DNA of 64,000 nucleotides from Paenibacillus sp. J5C2022 (GTDB taxonomy: Bacteria > Bacillota > Bacilli > Paenibacillales > Paenibacillaceae), in contig NZ_JAOQJC010000002.1 of NCBI RefSeq assembly GCF_025567625.1, forward strand, positions 248,001 through 312,000, in the 5' to 3' direction. The notes beneath the pieces are model-generated. The model was not told where the DNA came from. It worked only from the letters and a program-made list of their open reading frames with translations, and made no database searches. Position numbers and translations under genes: made by a program. Below are positions 56,081-64,000 of this stretch, one piece after another (position 1 is the stretch's first letter; each line of letters begins with the position of its first letter).

Positions 56081-56499
56081 CCCGATGCGTTATGGCTGGG
56101 GTATTGCCGGATATGCTTAATCTTCGATGTTGCATTGTTGCTCCTGGCATTGCCGGCGAGGAAGCTGGAAGAAGAACCCATCGCCGTCACGCGGACGAAG
56201 CCTACCCTGATATCCGGACAGTGATTGATTCTCTCCGTCTGTATAAGCTGACCGGTATCATAAAGCAGATCGATCATATACGGCAGCGGACGATTGAAGA
56301 TGGAGTAGGCTTCGAAGTAAGCTTCTCCTGCCGTAATGTGGTTCTCCGCCCGCTGCACGGCAAGCGCTCGCAGCAATGCATACGTATCTCCACGATCCCC
56401 GAATTGCACGACGGAAGCAGTGGCGGCGCTAATGATGCAGACAGCGCCGATCTTGGCCGTTCTGACCGCATATTGCGGACACGGGCAGTATTCACTCAT
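56059..56499 (-). CDS. gerPE: Spore germination protein GerPE
   Basis: A 146-residue protein matching GerPE by place and by the block SEYCPCPQYAVRTAKIGAV, ASVVQFGDRGDTYALLRALAVQR, and FNRPLP. GerP proteins are inner-coat components that let germinants pass through the coat; the mutant phenotype is known from Bacillus. It overlaps gerPD by 8 nt. Its C-terminal part is less conserved and basic. Confidence 0.85.
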   Translation of the reverse strand: MSEYCPCPQYAVRTAKIGAVCIISAATASVVQFGDRGDTYALLRALAVQRAENHITAGEAYFEAYSIFNRPLPYMIDLLYDTGQLIQTERINHCPDIRVGFVRVTAMGSSSSFLAGNARSNNATSKIKHIRQYPSHNASGKSLPGQ

Positions 56500-56713
56500 T
56501 GACGTTGCCTTCCCTGCTCGTCACGGATTCCTGCCCGGGCTCAGGATATGGGGCAAGCGGCCCGATAACGACGGATTCCGGCGGCGTGTCGAACACAGAG
56601 TACAGATTGACGACTTCGGTATCTCCGACCTGCAGCATGGATGAGCTGGATACGCCGAATACGTCGATTTCACCTACGGCGAGCGAATGGTTAATCACTT
56701 TGAAATGGATCAT
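56492..56713 (-). CDS. gerPD: Spore germination protein GerPD
   Basis: A 73-residue GerPD protein: IHFKVINHSLAVGEIDVFGVSSSSMLQVGD is the family core. It lacks any signal peptide or membrane segment, consistent with deposition in the spore coat from the mother cell. It overlaps gerPC by 4 nt and gerPE by 8 nt. The tail after residue 55 is Pro/Glu-rich and longer than in B. subtilis. Confidence 0.88.
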   Translation of the reverse strand: MIHFKVINHSLAVGEIDVFGVSSSSMLQVGDTEVVNLYSVFDTPPESVVIGPLAPYPEPGQESVTSREGNVNE

Positions 56714-57402
56714 GTTGCGCCTCCTGACTGTTCATTGTCGTGAATCGATGTAAGCTGGCGCATGTAGGCCTGCATCGCGGTGTCGGCATCCCGCCGCGTC
56801 TTCAGGAATATCCGGTCGAGTATCAGATCGGGATATTCCTGTTGCTCATTGCCGCCCCCCGCCCCATTGACCGTACCGTTCCCGTGCTGCTGCAAATAAT
56901 AGCGAATCCGCGCAGGCATCTGCTTGCGCACATCCTCGATTATGATGCGCCTGTGATGCTGATCAAGCGTTAAGCCGTATTCCTGCTCCAACCGAACAAG
57001 CGTCTCATACCCTTCCCTGTTCAAGTAGTCGTTCATACGGGAGGCTATTCTCTGGAACGTGTTGTCCTCGCTTGACGTCTGGGGAACGGAGGAAGGAGCC
57101 ATCGGGAACTGGCCGGTATGCGATACGGCGAGTTGCTCGATATTGCCGGGCGCTTCGCCTTCTCCCGGAGCGGACATGCCGATATTCAGCGTGCCCTCCA
57201 GCTTCTCTACCTTTAATTGATCGAATTTATAATTAATGCTGTCGATATGGTATGTCGGCTTCTCCTCCAGCTCCTTCATCTTGCCAGACAACCGGGACAG
57301 CTCATGCTGAAGCCGGTTAATCTGCTCTTGCTGCTCCTTCAGCCGCTGCTGCACGCTGAGAGACCAGGCTTGCCACGGGGACAGCTCGCTTTGTTCTTTC
57401 AT
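56710..57402 (-). CDS. gerPC: Spore germination protein GerPC
   Basis: A 230-residue GerPC: a coiled coil at residues 15-50 (LKEQQEQINRLQHELSRL), the YHIDSINYKFDQLKVEKLEGTLNIG core near residue 50, and a helical end (MPARIRYYLQ). A Gly/Ser/Pro-rich linker follows the core. GAGAGGAG lies about 11 nt upstream. It follows gerPB after 42 nt within the operon. Confidence 0.92.
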   Translation of the reverse strand: MKEQSELSPWQAWSLSVQQRLKEQQEQINRLQHELSRLSGKMKELEEKPTYHIDSINYKFDQLKVEKLEGTLNIGMSAPGEGEAPGNIEQLAVSHTGQFPMAPSSVPQTSSEDNTFQRIASRMNDYLNREGYETLVRLEQEYGLTLDQHHRRIIIEDVRKQMPARIRYYLQQHGNGTVNGAGGGNEQQEYPDLILDRIFLKTRRDADTAMQAYMRQLTSIHDNEQSGGAT

Positions 57403-57444
57403 GCGTCAGACTCCTCTCCGGGGAATGCGCGTTGCCGAGCGGGA

Positions 57445-57648
57445 TCAGGTCGGATTGGGAAGCGGAACGAAGGTGAGCGGATTCTCCTCCTGCAGCTGCG
57501 GGGCGGGACCAGTGAACCCGCCCGTATTGTACAGCTGCGATAAGGAACGGATGGAGCCTGCGCTTCCCACTTGGACGACGGAGCTGTTCGCGACGCTGTC
57601 TACCTTGAATTGATGAATCGTAATCTGCTGATGAATCGTCCAATTCAT
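57445..57648 (-). CDS. gerPB: Spore germination protein GerPB
   Basis: A 67-residue GerPB protein with the family core IHQQITIHQFKVDSVANSSVVQVGSAGSI and an intact SIRSLSQLYNTGGF segment. Small, Gln/Ser/Asn-rich and without cysteine. It overlaps gerPA by 4 nt (ATGA), and lies second in the operon as in Bacillus. Confidence 0.92.
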   Translation of the reverse strand: MNWTIHQQITIHQFKVDSVANSSVVQVGSAGSIRSLSQLYNTGGFTGPAPQLQEENPLTFVPLPNPT

Positions 57649-57878
57649 ATGAGATTCGCCCCGTTCGGCACATTGGTGTTGTCTTGCAGATCCGGATCAA
57701 GCGAATTCGTCGCGCTGACGGCATTGTTGGAATTGGTCAGGCTTCCGGTCAGGAAGGAGCCTGAACCCGCATATGTTTTGGAGTTGCTGGACGGGGATAT
57801 TTGCAATGTATCGCCGAATTGCACGATGGAGCCTGAACCTACGCTTACGACTTTCACGAACCCGACGACTGCCGGCAT
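57645..57878 (-). CDS. gerPA: Spore germination protein GerPA/GerPF family, first gene of operon
   Basis: A 77-residue GerPA/GerPF-type protein: MPAVVGFVKVVSVGSGSIVQFGD, then the SKTYAGSGSFLTG motif and the ATNSLDPDLQDN tail. By sequence it could be called GerPA or GerPF; the name is given by position at the head of the operon. ATG 57878 is used with AAGGGTG 6 nt upstream rather than the GTG at 57887. A second GerPA/GerPF-type gene, found at the end of the operon in Bacillus, is not present here. Confidence 0.88.
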   Translation of the reverse strand: MPAVVGFVKVVSVGSGSIVQFGDTLQISPSSNSKTYAGSGSFLTGSLTNSNNAVSATNSLDPDLQDNTNVPNGANLI

Positions 57879-57910
57879 TTCAATCACCCTTTATGAAATC
57901 TGTTTGTTAC

Positions 57911-57936
57911 ATCGTATGCGGCATTCGCCCAGACGT
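57911..57936 (-). promoter_or_regulatory. Probable sigma-K promoter of the gerP operon
   Basis: On the minus strand, AC at 57936-57935 is followed after 16 nt by GCATACGATG, matching the sigma-K pattern of AC and CATA-nnn-T. Transcription would begin near 57903, about 25 nt before the gerPA start. In Bacillus gerP is sigma-K dependent, which supports this reading. Confidence 0.6.
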
Positions 57937-58019
57937 TACCCGGATGCCCAGTATCCCGCCTATAGGCGTATGCATAGACTGAAGAGAGTGCATACAGAGG
58001 AAGGGAGGAGCTTGAAGCG

Positions 58020-58454
58020 ATGACGTCCAAGTGGGATGACCTGGAACGCTGGATGGAAGGCCAGCAGTTGCCGAAAGGGTTTGAAATTTTTCGAGAGCCC
58101 GACTGGGTTGAGAACTTCGTTCGCAAAATGATGACGAAGGCGCTGCCGGAAGCGGCCGGACTGCTCGGAAGCTCCTCTTCAACCTCCGCCGAGTTCTCGG
58201 AAACGAAACAGTATCTTCAAGTGAAGTATCGTCTTCCAACCGGTTATGACCGCTATGCGATATCGCTGCATGTACGGGAGGACCGCGTACGGGTTGACGG
58301 GCTTCCAAGCGGCAAGCATGAAGTGATCAAGCTGCCGAAGCTGGTCAAGCCGCGCATATGCCGCGCAGTCGTGAGAGGCGGAATTCTGCTTGTGAAGCTT
58401 CGCAAGCGCCAGCGGCTTCATCGTTATCACGAGCACGGCATTCAGTGGGAATAA
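58020..58454 (+). CDS. Hsp20/alpha-crystallin-like protein
   Basis: A 144-residue protein with a C-terminal HSP20-like beta-sandwich (about residues 62-135): YLQVKYRLPTGYDRYAISLHVREDRVRVDGLP, with a degenerate version of the usual end motif. The N-terminal 50 residues (MTSKWDDLERWMEGQQLPKGFE) are not typical of chaperones. It diverges from the gerP operon, and HSP20-like proteins linked to germination (GerT type) occur in Bacillus spore coats, so a coat role is a reasonable inference. GGGAGGAG lies about 11 nt upstream of the ATG. Confidence 0.78.
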   Translation: MTSKWDDLERWMEGQQLPKGFEIFREPDWVENFVRKMMTKALPEAAGLLGSSSSTSAEFSETKQYLQVKYRLPTGYDRYAISLHVREDRVRVDGLPSGKHEVIKLPKLVKPRICRAVVRGGILLVKLRKRQRLHRYHEHGIQWE

Positions 58455-58560
58455 CACGCAATTGTCACGAATTAGACCGGGATACGGCTGGATAATGAAG
58501 GGACAATCCCTTATAATAGAATCGCATAACAATTCATCGGTTGAAGAGGGAGTGTCGTCC

Positions 58561-58761
58561 GTGTCGTTGGTAGATGTAAGCGATGTACCCGCATCGCTCT
58601 TTATATTAGGGGTCGTGTTCTTGTTGCTCATATTCGGATTGCTCAGCTTAGGCATACTTCGCATGTTTCAGCAGAAGTTCCGTGCGGGCTGGTATTGTTT
58701 TGGCGGGGCGCTGATCAGTTTTACCGGATTCATGTTCGTACTGAACAAATGGTATCTTTAA
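58561..58761 (+). CDS. Small unrecognised membrane protein A
   Basis: A 66-residue protein with two membrane helices (about residues 12-34 and 43-63) joined by a basic loop (RMFQQKFRAGW). GTG 58561 is chosen with GAAGAGGGAG about 9 nt upstream; GTG 58552 is an alternative. A TATAAT box lies at 58512-58517, 49 nt before the start, but the matching -35 is poor. No family assigned. Confidence 0.65.
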   Translation: MSLVDVSDVPASLFILGVVFLLLIFGLLSLGILRMFQQKFRAGWYCFGGALISFTGFMFVLNKWYL

Positions 58762-58785
58762 CGTTTAATTGACGGGGGTATAAGC

Positions 58786-59010
58786 TTGAATTTAACGCTT
58801 ATCTGGTTTTTGCTCAACATTCTGTTTGTGACTTCGGCTATCGTATTTCTGTTCCAGCACCGGAATTACGCCCAGGCGAAGCAGCAGCACTCGGATGCTG
58901 CGAGACTCGGGTCGCTCGCCAGAAGGCGAACGGTGTCGGCGGTTATTGCGATCGCCATGTTCATTGCCATGTCGGCGAGTTTTATTTTGAATATGAAGAT
59001 AAACGGATGA
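58786..59010 (+). CDS. Small unrecognised membrane protein B
   Basis: A 74-residue protein with two membrane helices (about residues 3-23 and 49-70) and a polar loop rich in Gln, Ala and Arg between them. It starts with TTG 58786 after GACGGGGGTATAAGC and follows protein A by 24 nt, suggesting one transcript ending at the hairpin at 59012. No family assigned. Confidence 0.65.
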   Translation: MNLTLIWFLLNILFVTSAIVFLFQHRNYAQAKQQHSDAARLGSLARRRTVSAVIAIAMFIAMSASFILNMKING

Positions 59011-59011
59011 C

Positions 59012-59038
59012 GGCTCTCATTGACGAGAGTCTTTTTTT
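59012..59038 (+). terminator. Terminator after the small membrane protein pair
   Basis: GGCTCTC (59012-59018) pairs with GAGAGTC (59025-59031), including one wobble, followed directly by eight T. Confidence 0.88.
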
Positions 59039-59105
59039 TCGGCATGATGGGTAGTAAGGATAATGAATCAGGAAATGAGACACTAACAGGTTCGGAGGAT
59101 ACAGC

Positions 59106-59549
59106 ATGCACACAGTTGAGGAAATTGTCGGCCGGATGTCGAGCCAGGGACTGCGGGTCACCGATCAAAGAAGAACGCTGGCGAAGCTGTTCGCGGATAC
59201 GCCGGGTTATCTGGCTCCCAAGGATGTCTATGAATTTATGGGCAAAACGTATTCCGGGCTGAGCTTCGATACCGTATACCGCAATCTGCGCGTGTTGGAG
59301 GAGCTGGGTGTTCTGGAGCAGGTGATGTTCGAGGACGGAGTGAAGTTCAAGCTGCATTGCAGCGAGCACCATCACCATCACCATCTGATCTGCCTGCAAT
59401 GCGGACTTACACATCCTATCGTCTTCTGTCCGATGGAGCAGACTGCCGTGCCGGACGACTTCAAAGTTGTGAAGCATAAATTCGAGGTGTTCGGTTACTG
59501 CAAGGCTTGCAGCAGCGAGGAGGAAGCGAAGGGAGAGGACGAACAGTGA
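59106..59549 (+). CDS. zur: Fur family regulator, Zur type
   Basis: A 147-residue Fur-family repressor, closest in pattern to Zur, which controls zinc uptake. The winged helix occupies residues 1-80 (recognition helix [20 protein letters not shown]). The metal domain contains [17 protein letters not shown] with six histidines at 87-92, and structural-zinc cysteines C96, C99, C132 and C135. The end [12 protein letters not shown] matches Zur of B. subtilis (yqfV). GTTCGGAGGATACAGC precedes ATG 59106. It overlaps yidD by 4 nt. Confidence 0.88.
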   Translation: MHTVEEIVGRMSSQGLRVTDQRRTLAKLFADTPGYLAPKDVYEFMGKTYSGLSFDTVYRNLRVLEELGVLEQVMFEDGVKFKLHCSEHHHHHHLICLQCGLTHPIVFCPMEQTAVPDDFKVVKHKFEVFGYCKACSSEEEAKGEDEQ

Positions 59550-59782
59550 GCCGGGGGCGCGTGGGCCGTATCGTGCTGCAGGCCCCTATCCGCTTCTACC
59601 GCAAGGTCATATCCCCTTTAAAGCCTCCGACATGCCGCTTCTATCCCTCTTGCTCCATATATGCGCTGGAGGCGATCGAGAAGCATGGCGCGGCGAAGGG
59701 GAGCTGGCTTGCGGCCAAACGGATTGCCCGCTGCCACCCCTTTCATCCTGGCGGCTTCGATCCCGTGCCCGACAAGGAATAG
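59546..59782 (+). CDS. yidD: Membrane protein insertion efficiency factor YidD
   Basis: A 78-residue YidD protein, an accessory to YidC-dependent membrane insertion. It has the strict family pattern [31 protein letters not shown], later [22 protein letters not shown], with three conserved cysteines. GTG 59546 shares bases with the zur stop. Coupling with zur is not expected from function and may be only positional. Confidence 0.93.
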   Translation: MSRGRVGRIVLQAPIRFYRKVISPLKPPTCRFYPSCSIYALEAIEKHGAAKGSWLAAKRIARCHPFHPGGFDPVPDKE

Positions 59783-59799
59783 CCGCTTTTCAGTGCCGC

Positions 59800-59829
59800 T
59801 TGACAACGGGACGGATTTTTCGGTATATT
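59800..59829 (+). promoter_or_regulatory. Sigma-A promoter of the metG T-box transcript
   Basis: A perfect TTGACA (59800-59805) and TATATT (59824-59829) with an 18-nt spacer. Transcription should begin near 59836, at the first base of the T-box leader. Confidence 0.82.
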
Positions 59830-59835
59830 TTACCC

Positions 59836-62171
<2,336 letters not shown>

Positions 62172-62213
62172 GGGGATGCTTGCGGGAGCATAATACGAAT
62201 ATATGATATACAG

Positions 62214-62245
62214 GACTGCCCTGCCGGGGCAGTCTTCTTTTTTTT
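62214..62245 (+). terminator. Terminator after metG
   Basis: GACTGCCC (62214-62221) pairs perfectly with GGGCAGTC (62227-62234) around a 5-nt loop, followed by TTCTTTTTTTTT. Confidence 0.93.
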
Positions 62246-62272
62246 GTTGACGAACGGAACGTCCGAAGCGAA

Positions 62273-63034
62273 TTATAATGTGCCGCGAGAGAGCCGGCGA
62301 TATTGAGAGGGGCTCAGCTGGTATTGCCGCTTGAACATGTCGCCGAATTGGGAGGCGGTGGAGAAGCCGCAATCCTGTGCGATCGCGGATATCGTATCGT
62401 CCGTGCCCAGAAGCAATTGAACGGCATGCTCCAGCCGTTTCCCGATGACGAAGCTCAGCGGAGATTGGCCGGTCTGCTCCTTGAACAAATGACGGAACCG
62501 GTCATAGCTGTAGCCCGTCAGATCGGATAAGGAGTGAAAATCGACCGATTGCAAGTAATTTTCCTCCAGCGCCCGAATCGCGTAGTGCAGCTTGCTCGAG
62601 ACAGTCTCTGCGGACGGCTGGTGCTGCAGGCGCAGCAGCTCCATGACGACCTGTCCCGTCAGCAGGTTCATCTGCTCGGCATGAAAGGCGCCAGGCGTCC
62701 CCATCTCCCGCTTCATGCGCTGCATGAGAGGAAGAACGGTCCCGTTCTGATCGTGGCATATCCCGTTCGTCAACTGCGCCGGCTTGTCGTCATGGAGAAA
62801 TCCGATGAAGATGACCTCCGTCTCCTCGTCATGCCGCTCATCGTGATACAGCTTGGGGCGGGTAATGCTTATCGTCCCCGGACCGTAACGGTAGGAATCC
62901 CTCTCAATCACCATCTCGCCTGTACCCCGAACATAATACACGATCTCGAAGCAACTATGATGGTGGAAGTCGACGTAACTGTCTTTCGGCATCGTGTGAT
63001 GCATCAGGAAGTCGAGACTGCTAAGCACGGCCAT
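62273..63034 (-). CDS. AraC family transcriptional regulator
   Basis: A 253-residue AraC regulator. The N-terminal half is a cupin-type sensor (FHHHSCFEIVYYVRGTGEM, then GPGTISITRP), and the C-terminal 100 residues carry the double helix-turn-helix (LSDLTGYSYDRFRHLFKEQTG and IAQDCGFSTASQFGDMFKRQ). The dioxygenase gene on the other side of a 223-nt gap is the obvious candidate target. TTTCCA (63087-63092) and TACAAT (63064-63069) on the minus strand may be its promoter. The ligand cannot be told; cupin sensors of this class often bind sugars or small acids. Confidence 0.9.
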   Translation of the reverse strand: MAVLSSLDFLMHHTMPKDSYVDFHHHSCFEIVYYVRGTGEMVIERDSYRYGPGTISITRPKLYHDERHDEETEVIFIGFLHDDKPAQLTNGICHDQNGTVLPLMQRMKREMGTPGAFHAEQMNLLTGQVVMELLRLQHQPSAETVSSKLHYAIRALEENYLQSVDFHSLSDLTGYSYDRFRHLFKEQTGQSPLSFVIGKRLEHAVQLLLGTDDTISAIAQDCGFSTASQFGDMFKRQYQLSPSQYRRLSRGTL

Positions 63035-63063
63035 CTTCCCCTTTGTTAACTGAGTTTGAAGCT

Positions 63064-63092
63064 ATTGTACTGAAGAACGGGACGGTTGGAAA
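63064..63092 (-). promoter_or_regulatory. Possible promoter of the AraC gene
   Basis: On the minus strand, TTTCCA (63092-63087) and TACAAT (63069-63064) lie 17 nt apart, about 30 nt before the start codon. The -35 fits only in four of six bases. Confidence 0.45.
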
Positions 63093-63121
63093 GTGTTGTC
63101 TTTCCATGAGAAGGTCTGTCC

Positions 63122-63215
63122 TAGCCAAATCGTGATAGGGGTTAGCCATAAGATTATAGATGTAGTCAATAGTTCAAGTGTAAAATCGAATCATGCTTAT
63201 CGTGATTAGCCATAA
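63122..63215. repeat. Direct repeats between divergent AraC and dioxygenase genes
   Basis: TAGCCA occurs at 63122, 63143 and 63207. The last two extend to TTAGCCATAA and are each preceded by ATCGTGAT (63129-63136 and 63199-63206), the first pair with 5 extra bases between. Spacings of 21 and 64 nt correspond to about two and six helical turns, as expected for an AraC-type operator. Regulation is inferred, not shown. Confidence 0.7.
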
Positions 63216-63257
63216 AATGAGATGCATAGCTATATGCAAAGTAGGAGGGCAATTCTT

Positions 63258-64000
63258 ATGTTAGCGCAAAATCAAGTGCAAGCTTACGAGCGCGACGGAT
63301 TTCTGGTTATCGAAAATATGTTGTCTGAAGAAGAGGTGAAGCTGTATCGGGAATTGACGGAATCCAATTCCATATCGGCACTGCGGGAACAGCTTCAGGA
63401 GAAAGATAAGGAGGCAACAGTACATATGCTGGGACTTACGAGCATGTCTCCCCTCTTCCTCGATCTGGCCAGACATCCCGCGATCGTAAGCTGCCTGCAG
63501 CCGCTGCTGGGCCCCGACATTCAGCTTCAGCACTCCAAGCTGGCAACGAAGCCCGCCGCCAAGGGAAAGGGAATATTCCCCTGGCATCAGGACTACATGT
63601 TCTATCCGCATACGAATACAGATATTCTGTCAGTGATGATCATGCTGGATGACGCCACGGAGGAGAACGGATGCATGCAGATGGTGAAGGGAAGCCATAA
63701 GCTTGGCCCCCTCGATCATACGAAGGATGGTTATTTCATAGGGGCTTGCTCGGAGTCGCGTTATTGGGAAGACGGCAGCCATGTCGTCAATATCATGCCT
63801 CGGGCAGGCGGAATAAGCATCCATCACGGACTGACGCTTCATGGATCAGGCCCGAATCTGTCCGGCAAGCCCCGTCGCGGAATTGTCTTCTCCTACCGGG
63901 CCGACGACGCTTATCAGCTTGCCGACGGCGTATGGAGCGATACGGGCGTGCTCATCAGCGGCCAGCGGGGCGAGCGGGTCCGCTGCGACGCCGGCGTGGT
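63258..64000 (+). CDS. Phytanoyl-CoA dioxygenase (PhyH) family protein, 3' end outside window
   Basis: The first 247 residues of a PhyH-type Fe(II)/2-oxoglutarate dioxygenase. Metal ligands are probably H110 and D112 (PWHQDYMF) and H195 (LTLHGSGPN), with R206 near the 2-oxoglutarate end (KPRRGIVFSYR). The start RDGFLVIENMLSEEEVKLY is typical. AGGAGGG lies just before ATG 63258. No stop is found by 64000, and the part seen covers most of a normal catalytic domain. The substrate is unknown; members hydroxylate very diverse small molecules. The gene diverges from the AraC regulator. Confidence 0.88.
   Translation, partial: MLAQNQVQAYERDGFLVIENMLSEEEVKLYRELTESNSISALREQLQEKDKEATVHMLGLTSMSPLFLDLARHPAIVSCLQPLLGPDIQLQHSKLATKPAAKGKGIFPWHQDYMFYPHTNTDILSVMIMLDDATEENGCMQMVKGSHKLGPLDHTKDGYFIGACSESRYWEDGSHVVNIMPRAGGISIHHGLTLHGSGPNLSGKPRRGIVFSYRADDAYQLADGVWSDTGVLISGQRGERVRCDAGV

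Noticed and set aside
59363..59382. Run of six histidines in Zur, resembling a cloning tag
   Set aside because: It is internal, and Zur orthologues have a similar histidine-rich metal region, so it is natural.

Overview
The window reads as a stretch of chromosome from a spore-forming member of the Paenibacillaceae (Paenibacillus-like Firmicutes). The evidence is gene order and content rather than any marker RNA. The sigA macro-operon region (yqeY to sigA, trmK, nif3), type-B RNase P RNA, gerP spore-coat genes, yqfC/yqfD, AddAB and two T-box leaders all follow the Bacillus/Paenibacillus pattern. Composition is moderately GC-rich, and starts are often TTG or GTG placed 6-10 nt after strong AGGAGG-type ribosome sites. 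I see no prophage, insertion sequence, CRISPR array, tRNA or rRNA.

Layout. 1-3654: the tail of the heat-shock/RNA-modification block (prmA, site-2 protease, rsmE, mtaB). 3791-6714: a Nudix hydrolase, a reversed Na/Pi transporter (yqeW) and an RlmI-like rRNA methyltransferase. 6739-15106: addB-addA plus two unrecognised small genes. 15246-16317: hinT, rpsU, yqeY. 16542-19560: nfeD, floA and an unrecognised gene. 19727-27772: yqfC, yqfD, phoH, pgpH, ybeY, dgkA, cdd, era, yqzL, recO. 27769-31929: glycine T-box, glyQ, glyS, then the PEP synthase/PPDK regulator. 32048-38365: DUF188 gene, dnaG, sigA, a membrane protein, trmK, nif3. 38451-38855: rnpB, facing a reversed subtilisin-like protease. 40992-42172: ypuI, a DUF1540 gene and a small membrane protein. 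42336-47795: a tightly overlapped trio of orphan ABC ATPase, membrane-anchored alpha/beta hydrolase and HelD. 48346-56038: glycogen operon glgB-C-D-A plus a GH15 glucoamylase-like gene. 56059-57878: reversed gerPA-PB-PC-PD-PE, diverging from an Hsp20-like gene. 59106-62171: zur, yidD, methionine T-box, metG. 62273-64000: an AraC regulator diverging from a PhyH-type dioxygenase that runs off the window.

Much of the window is housekeeping. RNA and protein modification (prmA, rsmE, mtaB, rlmI, trmK, ybeY), replication and repair (dnaG, addAB, recO), transcription (sigA, HelD) and translation (glyQS, metG, era, rpsU) are arranged in co-directional operons, often with overlapping stop/start codons.

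Nothing here amounts to a clearly new defence or biosynthetic system. The points most worth a second look are: the ABC ATPase/hydrolase/HelD trio; a hairpin that hides the ribosome site of the DUF1540 gene; a perfect 15-bp palindrome inside recO; an apparent ATT start for the DUF188 gene; the GlgB tail that overlaps glgC; and the spaced TAGCCA repeats between the AraC gene and the dioxygenase gene.
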